DNA from: Paracoccus sp. IB05
GTDB lineage: Bacteria > Pseudomonadota > Alphaproteobacteria > Rhodobacterales > Rhodobacteraceae
Assembly (NCBI RefSeq): GCF_016405985.1
Contig: NZ_JAEFCF010000023.1
Coordinates: 22,273 to 86,272 of the forward strand
Length of the DNA: 64,000 nucleotides
Direction: 5' to 3'
Under the pieces are notes generated by a model. It saw nothing but the letters and a program-made list of their open reading frames with translations. It did not search any database and was not told the DNA's origin. Below, one piece after another: positions 17,909 through 28,179 of this stretch (position 1 is its first letter; every line of letters begins with the position of its first letter). Position numbers and translations under genes: made by a program.

Positions 17909-18853
17909 ATGGCACTCAAGGTCGCCCTTCAGATGGACCCGATCGGATCGGTCAATATCGACGCCGATTCCACTTTCCGCATTGCGCTGGAGGCCCAGAT
18001 CCGCGGGCACAGGCTGTTTTTCTACACCCCCGACCGGCTGGCCTTTGTCGAAGGGCGGGTCCTCGCGCGTGGCCAATGGATCGAGCTGCGCCGCGAAAAG
18101 GGCAATCATGTCAGTTTCGGCGCGGAGACCGAGGTCGATCTCGCCGATTTCGATGTCGTCTGGCTGCGCCAGGATCCGCCATTCGACATGGGGTATATCA
18201 CCACGACCCATCTGCTCGACCTGATCCGGACAAAAACGCTGGTGGTCAATGATCCGTTCTGGGTCCGGAACTTCCCGGAAAAGCTGCTCGTGCTGCGGTT
18301 CCCCGACCTCACCCCTCCGACAGCCATCGCCCGCGATCTTGAAACGATTCGCGCCTTCAAGGCCCGGCATGGCGACATCATTCTCAAGCCGCTTTACGGC
18401 AATGGCGGCGCCGGTGTGTTCCGGCTGGATGAGAATGACCGCAACCTTTCGTCGCTTTACGAGCTCTTTACCTCGATGTCGCGTGAACCGATGATCGTAC
18501 AGAAATTCCTCCCCGCCGTGGCCAAGGGCGACAAGCGGGTTATTCTGGTCGATGGTGAACCGGTTGGTGCGATCAACCGGGTGCCGCAGGCGGGTGAGAC
18601 GCGTTCAAATATGCATGTGGGCGGGCGGCCCGAAAAGATCGGGCTCAGCGACCGCGATCTCGAGATCTGCCGCCGTATCGGCCCGACCCTGCGCGAACAT
18701 GGCCAGATCTTCGTCGGTATCGACGTGATCGGTGACTGGCTGACCGAGATCAACGTGACCTCGCCCACCGGCATTCAGGAGCTGGAGCGGTTTGACGGCA
18801 CCAATGCCGCCGAGAAAATCTGGCAGGCGATCGAAGCGAAGCGCGCCGGCTGA
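17909..18853 (+). CDS. gshB: glutathione synthetase
   Basis: ATP-grasp ligase that joins gamma-glutamylcysteine and glycine to make glutathione. The 314 residues match the family. Visible blocks are the N-terminal [51 protein letters not shown] (ATP-binding loop) and the C-terminal [23 protein letters not shown] at 17909 lies seven bases after CGGAG. It is the last gene of the rsmI-yraN-gshB group and is convergent with comM with a 2-base gap. Confidence 0.96.
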   Translation: MALKVALQMDPIGSVNIDADSTFRIALEAQIRGHRLFFYTPDRLAFVEGRVLARGQWIELRREKGNHVSFGAETEVDLADFDVVWLRQDPPFDMGYITTTHLLDLIRTKTLVVNDPFWVRNFPEKLLVLRFPDLTPPTAIARDLETIRAFKARHGDIILKPLYGNGGAGVFRLDENDRNLSSLYELFTSMSREPMIVQKFLPAVAKGDKRVILVDGEPVGAINRVPQAGETRSNMHVGGRPEKIGLSDRDLEICRRIGPTLREHGQIFVGIDVIGDWLTEINVTSPTGIQELERFDGTNAAEKIWQAIEAKRAG

Positions 18854-18855
18854 CC

Positions 18856-20364
18856 CTATCCGATTGCGCCCGGCGAGAGCCGGTAGGAGGCCGCTTCGGC
18901 AATATGGTTGCGGCGCAGCGCGTCGCTGCCCTCGAGATCCGCGATTGATCGGGCGACCCGCAACAGGCGGTGATAGCCGCGCGCAGACAATCCCATGCGG
19001 TCGGCCAGCAGGCCGATCAGCGCGCGGCCCCCGGCATCGGGGCTGGCAAAGCGCTCAAGCGATTCGCCGGCGAGATCGGCATTGGTCTGCCCCTCGGCCC
19101 CCAGCCGATCGGCCTGGACATCGCGCGCGGCCTGCACCCGGGCCGCGACGACGGCAGAGCTTTCGCCATTCGCCGGCAGGTCAAGATCCGTGAACGCGAC
19201 CGGCGGAATTTCAATTCGCAGGTCGATCCGGTCCATCAGCGGGCCAGAGATCCGCCCCAGATATTCCGCCCCGCAGACCGGCACCCTTGCGCAGGCGCGG
19301 GAGGGGTCGGTCAGATAGCCACAGCGGCAGGGATTGGCGGCGGCAACCAGCTGGAAACGGCTCGGATAGCGGATATGCGCATTTGCGCGGGCGACGGTCA
19401 CTTCCCCGGTCTCGATCGGCTGGCGGAGCACTTCCAGCACCTGGCGGGAAAACTCGGGCAATTCATCAAGAAACAGGACACCATTATGCGCAAGACTGAT
19501 CTCGCCCGGTTTCGCGCCACGCCCGCCCCCTGACATCGCCGCCATCGATGCAGTGTGATGCGGCGTGCGAAATGGGCGGCTGCGCGAAATGCCGCCGCCG
19601 GTCAGCAGCCCCGCGAGGGAATGGATCATCGAGGTTTCCAGTGCCTCGGCCGGGCTCAACCCGGGCAAAAGCCCGGGGAGACGCGCGGCGAGCATGCTTT
19701 TCCCTGATCCTGGCGTGCCGGTCATCAGAAGGTGGTGGCGTCCGGCGGCCGCAATTTCAAGCGCGCGTTTGGCGCGTTCCTGGCCTCTGACCTCACGCAG
19801 GTCAGGCCCGGCGGCGCCAGGCCGGATCTCTCCCGGGCGCGGTGGCGTCAGCACCGCCTGACCGGTGAAATGGCGTACCACCTCGGCCAGTGAAGCAGCG
19901 GCGATGACTTCAGTCGCGCCAACCCAGGCCGCTTCCGCACCGGAGGCACTGGGGCAGAGCAGGGTGCATTCCTCTTCGGCAGCGGCAAGCGCCGCAGGCA
20001 GAGCGCCGACGACCGGCAGCAGGCGGCCATCCAGCGACAGCTCGCCCAGGGCGAGGACCCGCGCGACCTCATCGCGGGGCAGGATGTCGATGGCCGCCAG
20101 CAGCGCCAGCGCAATCGGCAGGTCGAAATGGCTGCCCTCTTTCGGCAGATCCGCCGGCGCGAGGTTGATGGTGATGCGCCGGTTCGGCAGCGCGATGGAC
20201 AGGGATTGCAGCGCGCTGCGCACCCTTTCGCGCGATTCGCTTACCGCCTTGTCGGCCATGCCGACAAGCATGAAAGCCGCGGCCCCGCCCTGGATCGCGC
20301 ATTGCACCTCGACCAGCCGCGCCTCAACCCCTTCAAAAGCCACGCTATAGGCGCTGGCGATCAT
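18856..20364 (-). CDS. comM: YifB/ComM family Mg-chelatase-like AAA+ ATPase
   Basis: A 502-residue AAA+ protein. ComM in naturally competent bacteria is a helicase that promotes branch migration during integration of transformed DNA. It has an N-terminal Lon-protease-like (ChlI) domain at about 1-170, Walker A GTPGSGKS near residue 220, and LDELPEFSRQVLEVLRQP near 300. A Cys cluster (NPCRCGY...CARVPVC) sits near 345-365 and the C-terminal domain ends in ASYRLSP. YifB/ComM is widespread in non-competent bacteria too, so competence is not implied. Confidence 0.93.
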   Translation of the reverse strand: MIASAYSVAFEGVEARLVEVQCAIQGGAAAFMLVGMADKAVSESRERVRSALQSLSIALPNRRITINLAPADLPKEGSHFDLPIALALLAAIDILPRDEVARVLALGELSLDGRLLPVVGALPAALAAAEEECTLLCPSASGAEAAWVGATEVIAAASLAEVVRHFTGQAVLTPPRPGEIRPGAAGPDLREVRGQERAKRALEIAAAGRHHLLMTGTPGSGKSMLAARLPGLLPGLSPAEALETSMIHSLAGLLTGGGISRSRPFRTPHHTASMAAMSGGGRGAKPGEISLAHNGVLFLDELPEFSRQVLEVLRQPIETGEVTVARANAHIRYPSRFQLVAAANPCRCGYLTDPSRACARVPVCGAEYLGRISGPLMDRIDLRIEIPPVAFTDLDLPANGESSAVVAARVQAARDVQADRLGAEGQTNADLAGESLERFASPDAGGRALIGLLADRMGLSARGYHRLLRVARSIADLEGSDALRRNHIAEAASYRLSPGAIG

Positions 20365-20448
20365 GCGCGCTTCCCCTTGCCCGAAGGGCTCAGCTTGCGC
20401 GAAGACCGGTTAGCGAAGGGTTAACGAAATCACCTTCCGACACGGCGG

Positions 20449-20482
20449 GGCCTGTCACACCGTAAGGCCTGTCACACCGTAA
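20449..20482. repeat. perfect tandem duplication, 2 x 17 bp, over a stop codon
   Basis: GGCCTGTCACACCGTAA occurs twice head to tail at 20449-20465 and 20466-20482. The second copy spans the stop codon of the GST-like gene, which reads leftwards, so the duplication repeats the gene's last bases and stop. It probably arose by slippage. Confidence 0.85.
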
Positions 20483-21353
20483 CACCCCGGAGCAGTGCCA
20501 TGAAGGCGGGCCAGGCTTCCGGATCGGCCGCGGTCTTGTCGCGGCAAAACGCGTTGCAAAACCCGAGCCGGCGCCCGGTCAGTTCCAGAACATGTGTCAC
20601 CGGCTTGCCGGAATAGGGGCAGGCCGCGTTCTCGGCTTCGGTTCCCGCGACCGCTTTCGCGGGCAGCGGCACCGGGCCGGGCCAGTCGCGGCGCGGCCAG
20701 TCGCGGCGGTAAACCTGTTGATCCGCGCCATCCACCAGCCCCATTGCGCGCCAGCGCCGGAATGACGGATGCGCAAGATGCGCGTTCACATAGGCGCTGG
20801 CCGCCGCACCGACCGGCAGGTTGTAGCCCGCGATCCGGGCCGCAACCGGCGCGAAAAACACATCTGCTGCCGAATAATCGCCGCAAAGCCAGGGGCCGCG
20901 CCCGCCAGAGACCCGGCGTGCGTGATCCCAGATCACCTCGAGCCGGGCGAGGTCGTTCAGCACCGCCTCGGGCGGTTGCGCGTCCTGGTAGGACACCCGC
21001 AGATTCATCGGGCAATAGTCGCGCAGCGCGCCGAAACCGGCATGCATTTCCGAGGCCAGCATTCGCGCCGTGGCGCGATGGGCGGGATCCTTTGGCCAGT
21101 GACCGGCCTCCGGGTGGCGGCTGGCCAGTTCCTCGGCGATGGCGAGGCTTTCTGAGACCACGGTGCCTTCGGGCATCCGTGCGGTCGGTGCGGTGCGCGA
21201 GGGCGCATAACTGGCAAGCAGGCGCGGCAATTCGTCGGAATAGAGCCGGGCCGTGTGCAGCCGCACCGGAATTCCAAATGCATCAAACAACAGCCAGCCG
21301 CGCAGCGACCAGCTGGAATAGGCGCGGTCGCCGATCACCAGATCGTAACTCAT
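20472..21353 (-). CDS. glutathione S-transferase family protein with C-terminal Cys cluster
   Basis: A 293-residue protein. The N-terminal thioredoxin-like domain (YSSWSLRGWLLFDAFGIP; substrate loop PEGTVVSESLAIAEEL) and the helical domain to about residue 210 identify a cytosolic GST. About 65 residues are added at the C terminus, with C245-P-Y-S-G-K, C266 and C270 followed by RDK. This pattern recalls TRASH/YHS-like metal-binding treble-clef modules. The substrate is unknown. It is solitary, reads away from the phosphatase gene, and ends in a 17-bp duplication. Confidence 0.8.
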   Translation of the reverse strand: MSYDLVIGDRAYSSWSLRGWLLFDAFGIPVRLHTARLYSDELPRLLASYAPSRTAPTARMPEGTVVSESLAIAEELASRHPEAGHWPKDPAHRATARMLASEMHAGFGALRDYCPMNLRVSYQDAQPPEAVLNDLARLEVIWDHARRVSGGRGPWLCGDYSAADVFFAPVAARIAGYNLPVGAAASAYVNAHLAHPSFRRWRAMGLVDGADQQVYRRDWPRRDWPGPVPLPAKAVAGTEAENAACPYSGKPVTHVLELTGRRLGFCNAFCRDKTAADPEAWPAFMALLRGVTV

Positions 21354-21426
21354 CCCGGGTCTCCTTTGGCGCGCAGCCTGGCGGGCAGTGGCCAGGAAGG
21401 GAAATGCTGAATTGTGGCCGGATCCA

Positions 21427-21987
21427 TCACGGAATGTGATTGATCTGATGCAGCTGGCCCGGGCGGAACCCGATCGAAGTCACCGAGAGATTGTCGATTT
21501 TATGCGACAGCACCTCAGCCGCGGTGAGACCGCCTGCCAGCTGCACCGCTGCAAGGATCGCGCCGAAATGGGCGACGATGATCAGCTCATCGGCCTGTTC
21601 GGCCAGGCGGTTCAGCGCGGTTCCGATCCGGGCGGTCAGATCGTCCCAGCTCTCTCCGCCCGGCGCGCGTGGGGTACCCGCCTGGTCCCAGAAGGCGCGG
21701 ATCAGGACAGGGTCGGAGACTTCGGCTTCGGCATAGGTCTTCATCTCCCAGGCGCCGAAATGGATCTCGCGCAGATCCGGGTCATGGGCCAGGCGCAGGC
21801 GGGGCGCGAGACAGTCGGCGGTGCAGATCGCACGCGACAGGTCCGAGGACACCACCGGGACATCCGGCAGATAAGCGTTCAGCCGCGCGATCTGCGCATG
21901 ATCCGACAGATCGGCGGGAATATCGGTCCAGCCCACCATCGCTTTCGCATGGGTCGGGCCGTGGCGCACCAGCCAGAAGCGGCTCAT
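21427..21987 (-). CDS. histidine phosphatase family protein, CobC-like
   Basis: A 186-residue phosphoglycerate-mutase-like phosphatase. The catalytic RHG is at residues 8-10, the second Arg/Glu region is around LREIHFGAWE, and the second catalytic His is in VAHFG. Its ATG overlaps the cobU stop as ATGA. The pairing suggests alpha-ribazole-5'-phosphate phosphatase (CobC) in the late cobalamin pathway. Sequence alone cannot separate CobC from other small histidine phosphatases, so no symbol is given. Confidence 0.82.
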   Translation of the reverse strand: MSRFWLVRHGPTHAKAMVGWTDIPADLSDHAQIARLNAYLPDVPVVSSDLSRAICTADCLAPRLRLAHDPDLREIHFGAWEMKTYAEAEVSDPVLIRAFWDQAGTPRAPGGESWDDLTARIGTALNRLAEQADELIIVAHFGAILAAVQLAGGLTAAEVLSHKIDNLSVTSIGFRPGQLHQINHIP

Positions 21988-22523
21988 CGCGCCACCTCAG
22001 GGAGTGTTCCTTTCAGGGCCAGCGGCAGGCCGCACATCACCGCGACGACCAGTCCGGCCTGCTGCGCCAGACGCTGGTTCAGCCGCCCCTGTTCATCGCG
22101 AAACCGCCTGGACAGCGCATCGCCGGGAACGATGCCCTGGCCGACCTCATTCGTGACCATGATCACCGGGCCGCGGGCGGCGGCCAGCGCGATCAGGAGC
22201 ACCTCGGTCTCATTTTCAATGTCGTTTTCCGCCAGAAGATGATTGGTCAGCCAGAGCGTCGCGCAATCAAACAGCGTCACACTGCCCCCGGGCGCGGCGG
22301 CGACGGCGGGGGCGGCGTCGAACGGGGTCTCGAAAGTCTCCCAGTCCGGACCACGGTCTTCGCGATGCTGGCGGATGCGCTCGGCCATCTCGGTGTCGAA
22401 GGCCTGGGCGGTGGCAATATAGCGCCGCTTCAGCCCTGACCCGAAGGCAAGGCGCTCGGCACAGGCGGATTTCCCGGAACGGGCACCGCCGGTGATCAGG
22501 GTGAAGGGAGGGAGCAGGATCAT
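21984..22523 (-). CDS. cobU: adenosylcobinamide kinase / adenosylcobinamide-phosphate guanylyltransferase
   Basis: Bifunctional enzyme of cobalamin nucleotide-loop assembly: it phosphorylates adenosylcobinamide and then transfers GMP. The 179-residue product has the P-loop GGARSGKS at 12-19, the RRYIATAQAFDTEM block, the guanylylated-His region around IRQHREDRG, and VTNEVGQGIVP. ATG at 22523 gives the usual length; the long open frame upstream is antisense to coaBC and spurious. It is divergent from coaBC. Confidence 0.94.
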   Translation of the reverse strand: MILLPPFTLITGGARSGKSACAERLAFGSGLKRRYIATAQAFDTEMAERIRQHREDRGPDWETFETPFDAAPAVAAAPGGSVTLFDCATLWLTNHLLAENDIENETEVLLIALAAARGPVIMVTNEVGQGIVPGDALSRRFRDEQGRLNQRLAQQAGLVVAVMCGLPLALKGTLPEVAR

Positions 22524-22622
22524 GGCGCGACTATAGCGCGGGCGCCGCGATGTGCCAGCGGCGTGACGATTGAGTTCCCGCCGCATGCAACCTAAGTTCC
22601 CTTTCGCAATGGAGGGCCAGTC

Positions 22623-23816
22623 ATGCTTGCCGGTAAACGCATTCTTCTGATCGTGGGTGGCGGCATCGCGGCCTATAAGGCGCTGGAACTGGTGCGGCTG
22701 CTGCGCAAGGCGGGCGCTTCGGTGACCCCGGTCCTGACGAAAGCCGGGGCGGAATTCGTGACAGCTCTGTCGCTGTCGGCGCTGGCCGGAGAGCGGCATT
22801 ACCAGGAACTGTTCGATCTGATGGATGAGGCCGAAATGGGCCATATCCAGCTGTCGCGGGCGGCGGATCTGCTGGTAGTCGTGCCCGCGACCGCCGATCT
22901 TATGGCGAAGATGGCGACGGGCCGGGCGGATGACCTGGCCTCGACCCTGCTTCTGGCGACCGACAAACGGGTCATGATCGCGCCGGCGATGAATGTGCGT
23001 ATGTGGCACCACCCGGCGACGCAGCGCAACCTTGCGACCCTGCAAGAGGATGGTGTGCTGGTGGTTGGCCCGGACCAGGGCGAGATGGCCTGCGGCGAGG
23101 TCGGCGCCGGGCGGCTGGCAGAGCCTGCGGTGATCCTTGCGGCGATCGAGGCCGCTTTCGGGCCAAAGCCCCTGCGCGGCAAACATGTGCTGGTGACCTC
23201 CGGCCCGACGCATGAGCCGATTGACCCGGTGCGCTATATTGCGAACCGGTCCTCCGGCGCGCAGGGGACGGCGATTGCGGGCGCGCTGCGGGATCTGGGG
23301 GCGAGGGTGACCTTTGTCACCGGCCCGGCAGTTGTGCCGCCGCCGCAGGGGGTGGATGTGGTCGCGGTCGAGACGGCGGCCGAAATGGCGCGTGCGGTGA
23401 AGGCTGCGCTGCCGGCGGATGCGGCGGTGATGGCGGCGGCAGTCGCAGACTGGCGCGTGGCCAATCAGGGCGCGCAGAAGATCAAGAAGGATGGCACCGG
23501 GAACCTGCCCGCGCTGCACTTTGCCGAGAATGAGGATATTCTGGCGGAGGTGTCCAAAGGCAGCCCGCGTCCGCGCCTCGTTGTCGGTTTTGCGGCCGAG
23601 ACCACCGATGTGGTGGAACACGCGACGGCGAAACGGCTCAGGAAAGGCTGCGACTGGATCGTCGCGAATGATGTCTCGCCCGCCACTGGGATCATGGGCG
23701 GGACGGAAAACGCGGTGGTTCTGATCACGGATCAGGGCGCCGAGACCTGGCCCCGGATGCACAAAGAGCAGGTCGCGCGGCAGCTTGCAGAGCGCATTGC
23801 CGCCGCGCTGGCTTAG
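22623..23816 (+). CDS. coaBC: bifunctional phosphopantothenoylcysteine decarboxylase / phosphopantothenate-cysteine ligase
   Basis: Two consecutive steps of coenzyme A synthesis. The N-terminal CoaC flavoprotein domain shows GGGIAAYK and the PAMNVRMW motif near residue 121. The C-terminal CoaB ligase domain begins at about 187 with VTSGPTHEPIDPVRYIANRS. At 397 residues it matches the fused bacterial enzyme. ATG at 22623 follows GGAGGG. Its stop overlaps the stop of the convergent ABC permease gene (TAG on plus, TAA on minus, sharing two bases). Confidence 0.96.
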   Translation: MLAGKRILLIVGGGIAAYKALELVRLLRKAGASVTPVLTKAGAEFVTALSLSALAGERHYQELFDLMDEAEMGHIQLSRAADLLVVVPATADLMAKMATGRADDLASTLLLATDKRVMIAPAMNVRMWHHPATQRNLATLQEDGVLVVGPDQGEMACGEVGAGRLAEPAVILAAIEAAFGPKPLRGKHVLVTSGPTHEPIDPVRYIANRSSGAQGTAIAGALRDLGARVTFVTGPAVVPPPQGVDVVAVETAAEMARAVKAALPADAAVMAAAVADWRVANQGAQKIKKDGTGNLPALHFAENEDILAEVSKGSPRPRLVVGFAAETTDVVEHATAKRLRKGCDWIVANDVSPATGIMGGTENAVVLITDQGAETWPRMHKEQVARQLAERIAAALA

Positions 23817-24676
23817 CCTTCTTTGCGCCCGCCTTCTTTGCGACGGCGGTTCAGTTCCATCACCAGGGCTGTGACAATGGTCAGTGCGATCAGGATCAGG
23901 GCAAGGGCGTTAACCGCAGGCGTCAGCCCGGTGCGGACCTTGGTCGCGATATAGACGGTCAGCGGCGTGTCGGTGCCACGGACAAACAGCGTCGTGTTGT
24001 AGTTCTCGAAGGATTGCAGGAAGGCGATGAACGCCGCCGCGATCAGCGCCGGTTTCAGGAATGGCAGCAAAACCCGGCGGAAGATCATCCATTTCGACGC
24101 GCCAAGGCCAAGCGCTGCCTCTTCCTGGGCGCGGTCGAACCTTTGCAGCCGCGCGACCACCATCAGCATGACATAGGCGGTGATAAAGGTCGCCTGGGCC
24201 AGCACGATCAGGAAGGTGCCGCCGCCGATCCCGGCCTGGCGCCACAGGATCAGCGTGGCGATCCCGATGGCCACGCCGGGCGTCAGCAGGGGCGACACCA
24301 TGACCGCGTAGAAAATCCCCCTCGCACGTGCATCGAGGCTGGTGAGGAACAAAGCGGCGGCGGTGCCGACCGGCAAAGCGAAAGCAACCACCGCGAGGCC
24401 GATCCCGAGGGAAAGCCACAGCGCCTTCCACATTGCCTTGTCGTTCCACAGCTCCTGAAACCAGCCCATCGTGGTGCCAAGCCAGGGCGTGACCGTCGGG
24501 AATTTCGAGGTGTTGAAGGTTGCCGCCGACATGATGATCAGTGGCAGGAAGAGATAGGCCAGAAACAGTGTCAGATAGGCGATGAACAGCAGTTTCGGCA
24601 AAGCGCGGGACAGGCGGTCGAGGGCCTTGACAGGGCGGGCGGCGGGGCGGGCGGTGACGGGGCTGGTCATCGTCAT
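23813..24676 (-). CDS. polyamine-type ABC transporter permease (PotI/PotC-like)
   Basis: A 287-residue inner-membrane permease with six hydrophobic segments and the cytoplasmic coupling motif EAALGLGASKWMIFRRVLLP. The start at 24676 overlaps the preceding permease stop as ATGA, and longer upstream starts lie inside that gene. It is the last gene of a binding protein / ATPase / permease / permease cluster (potD-A-H-I order) with overlapping cistrons, so the complex should have one copy of each permease and two ATPases. The substrate is probably putrescine or spermidine, by family. Confidence 0.88.
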   Translation of the reverse strand: MTMTSPVTARPAARPVKALDRLSRALPKLLFIAYLTLFLAYLFLPLIIMSAATFNTSKFPTVTPWLGTTMGWFQELWNDKAMWKALWLSLGIGLAVVAFALPVGTAAALFLTSLDARARGIFYAVMVSPLLTPGVAIGIATLILWRQAGIGGGTFLIVLAQATFITAYVMLMVVARLQRFDRAQEEAALGLGASKWMIFRRVLLPFLKPALIAAAFIAFLQSFENYNTTLFVRGTDTPLTVYIATKVRTGLTPAVNALALILIALTIVTALVMELNRRRKEGGRKEG

Positions 24677-25550
24677 TTCGCAACATCCGCCAGATTGACG
24701 CGGAAGATCTTCAGCGTGACCATCACCACCGCCATGCACAGAACCAGCAGCACCAGCGCATAGGCCGCGCCCCGGTTCCAGTTTCCGCCCTCAAAGAACC
24801 AGTTGTAGATGATCTCGGTGAACCAGCGGCTCCCGGGCGATCCGAGCAGTGCAGGTGCCACATAAGACCCGGCCGCCAGCATGAAGGTGAAGACGCAGCC
24901 TGTCGCGATCCCGGCTTTGGCATGGGGGATCACGATCCGCCGGTGGATCCGCCAGGTCGAGGCGCCGAGGTTCTTCGCGGCTTCAAGCTGTGCGGTCTCC
25001 AGCGTCGAGATCGAATTGTAGATCGGGAAGAGCATGAAGAGGATATAGGCATAGACCATTCCGGCCAGCACGCCGAAGTCACCCTGCCAGCGTACCGGCG
25101 CGTCGATCAACCCGATCGAGAGAAGGAAAGCGTTCAGCGGGCCGTTGAAGGAAAGGATGATGAACCAGGCCAGCGTCCGCAGCACCTCATTGATCCAGAA
25201 GGGAATGATCAGCGCAATCAGCATGGCGCGTGCGCCGCGGATGGTCGCGACCTTGGCCATCCAGAAGGCCAGCGGATAGGTGATCGCCAGCGTCGCCAGC
25301 ATGACGAGGCCCGAGCCCCAGACGGTTTTCAGAAAGATCGCGCGATGGACCCTGTCGCCAAACAGCGCGGTGTAATTCTCGACCGTATAGACATCCTTCG
25401 GCCCGCCGATGTCATTGGGAAACAGCATCGGCTTCAGCGAGAAATTCAGCATCATCAGATTGGGCGCCAGCACCATGCCGATGATCCAGAGCGCGACCAG
25501 GGCGATGAAAAACCCGCCAAGGCCCGGCCCGAAACGTTTGATCATTTCAG

Positions 25551-25554
<4 letters not shown>
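24673..25554 (-). CDS. polyamine-type ABC transporter permease (PotH/PotB-like)
   Basis: A 293-residue permease with an extended periplasmic loop after the first membrane helix (about residues 35-75), as in PotB/PotH, and the coupling motif EAAKNLGASTWRIHRRIVIP near 200. It overlaps the upstream ATPase stop and the downstream permease start by 4 bases each (ATGA), so the genes are translationally coupled. Confidence 0.88.
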
Positions 25555-26633
<1,079 letters not shown>

Positions 26634-26713
26634 GCGGGTTCTCTCGCCAGTTGCTCAATGGAAAGGCTGCGGCGCGAGGTTGCGCGCCGCAGCGGGTCTT
26701 GTGAAAGGTCAGA

Positions 26714-27832
26714 TCAGGCCGAGAGGAACTTGTCCTGGTATTCGTTGCGCAGGGCAACGAACCAGTTTTCCTGCACCGGCCACCACCACAGCTTCTCCAG
26801 CGCATCGCCCGGATAGGCGCCGGTGAAGAAGGTGCGCGAGGCTTCCGACAGATGCGCCTCGGCGCCGACGGCGGTCGAGTTGATCGAGGTGTGATTGGCG
26901 TAAAGCGCGCCGGCCTCGGGCGACAGCATGAAGTTCAGGAAGGCATAGGCCTGATCGACATTCTGCGCGCCGGTCGGGATCGAGATCCCTTCCATCCAGG
27001 CAAGGGCACCTTCTTTCGGGGCAATGAAGCCAACCGGGAGGCCTTCTTTCGCAAGGGTCGCAGCCGAGCTGTCCCAGGTCTGGCCGATCTTGGCGCCATT
27101 GGTGCGGAAGGCGCCCTGGGCCTCATTCTCATTCGACCAGAACTGGATGATATTTCCCTTGCGGGCAATCGCTTCGGCCAGCACGACGTCGTAATTGGCC
27201 TTCATGATGGCTTCGTCTTTGAAGCTGTCGAGGAAGGGATGCGGCAGTTTGCCTTCCGATTCCATCCACAGCGCCAGGCCGACGAGGCCGGAATGGCCGC
27301 GTACGGTGGCCTTGCCAGCCGATTCCGGTTTCCAGATGTCGCCGTAAGAGGCGGTGCCATATTCCAGCGGGTTATCGTTCCTGTCGAAGGCCAGCGCCTC
27401 GGTGCCCCAGTCGGTCGGAACCTGGTAGCGCTTGCCGTCAACCACGGCGCCCAGCACTTCCGAGGATTTCGCAGCCGAGGGCAGGCACTTGTCCCATTCG
27501 ACCTTCGAATCGTCGATTTCTTTCAGGAGGCCGAATTCAACATAGTTCGGCACGCGGTCGACCGCCGGCCAGATGATGTCATAGCCGGTGCCATTCGAGG
27601 CGCGCATCTGGTTCAGCAATTCGTCATTGGTGCCATAGGGCGTGTAGGTCGGCTTGATGCCGGTGGCCTTTTCAAAAGCGGCCAGCAGGTCGTCGGAAAT
27701 ATAGCCGGCCCAGGCAAAGATATTGACCGAGCCCGACGAGCCCTGCGCCAGCGCCCCACGCGACACGAGGGGGGCGGCGAGCGAGGCGACAGCAGCGCCC
27801 CGGACAAATGAACGGCGGTTGATGAGGGTCAC
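26714..27832 (-). CDS. periplasmic polyamine-type substrate-binding protein (PotD/PotF-like)
   Basis: A 372-residue type II periplasmic-binding protein. The N terminus NRRSFVRGAAVASLAAPLV is a twin-arginine (Tat) signal, so the protein is probably exported folded. The mature part starts VNIFAWAGYISDDLL, as in spermidine/putrescine receptors, and contains WGTEALAF and FLNFMLSPEAG. The start is GTG at 27832 behind GGAG about ten bases away. It is the first gene of the importer operon; its promoter must lie in the 27.8-28.1 kb spacer. Confidence 0.9.
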   Translation of the reverse strand: MTLINRRSFVRGAAVASLAAPLVSRGALAQGSSGSVNIFAWAGYISDDLLAAFEKATGIKPTYTPYGTNDELLNQMRASNGTGYDIIWPAVDRVPNYVEFGLLKEIDDSKVEWDKCLPSAAKSSEVLGAVVDGKRYQVPTDWGTEALAFDRNDNPLEYGTASYGDIWKPESAGKATVRGHSGLVGLALWMESEGKLPHPFLDSFKDEAIMKANYDVVLAEAIARKGNIIQFWSNENEAQGAFRTNGAKIGQTWDSSAATLAKEGLPVGFIAPKEGALAWMEGISIPTGAQNVDQAYAFLNFMLSPEAGALYANHTSINSTAVGAEAHLSEASRTFFTGAYPGDALEKLWWWPVQENWFVALRNEYQDKFLSA

Positions 27833-28110
27833 TGTTATGATCTCCGCTTGACCTGTCCTGGCCGGGATTGGCCGGGGCAGGATTGAATGTCTGACGCCGC
27901 CTGCCTAGAGCCGGTATGTATCGGGGACATAACCACGATGTAACGGAGGTGTAACAGGTTTTGTCTGGCTCACCTTAACCGGTGCTTCTTGGTCTGCCTA
28001 GCTGTCAGGCCCAGGTTCTTCGGAGGGGTGCCAGTATCGGGGCAGGGCCGCGGTGCCGGCCCGATTTTACAGATTTCCGAGTGTTTCACTTTACGGGTAA
28101 AGCCTCACTA
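27833..28110. other. gene-free spacer upstream of the importer operon
   Basis: No coding region was found. It should contain the minus-strand promoter of the binding-protein gene. A short GC-rich imperfect palindrome (CTGGCCGG...CCGGGGCAG) lies near 27,858-27,880. Nothing else specific was recognised. Confidence 0.5.
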
Positions 28111-28126
28111 AAATAGTCAACTATTT
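28111..28126. promoter_or_regulatory. operator-like palindrome
   Basis: AAATAGT-CA-ACTATTT is a perfect 7-bp inverted repeat with a 2-base centre. It is AT-rich in a GC-rich genome and ends 18 bp upstream of the -35 box of the adjacent plus-strand promoter, a position suited to an activator or repressor. Confidence 0.55.
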
Positions 28127-28144
28127 GAATCCATTTGCTTTTTC

Positions 28145-28173
28145 TTGACGGATGCGATTTTCCGGTTTAGAAC
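28145..28173 (+). promoter_or_regulatory. sigma-70-type promoter for a non-coding transcript
   Basis: TTGACG (28145-28150) and TAGAAC (28168-28173) are separated by exactly 17 bp. This is the best consensus-like promoter I noticed in the window, and transcription would start near 28,180. No protein gene lies downstream on this strand before the terminator at 28,497. Confidence 0.7.
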
Positions 28174-28179
28174 GATTCT

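Noticed and set aside
18856..20364. comM as evidence of a natural-competence locus
   Set aside because: YifB/ComM occurs in many non-competent bacteria, and no com/pil genes accompany it here.
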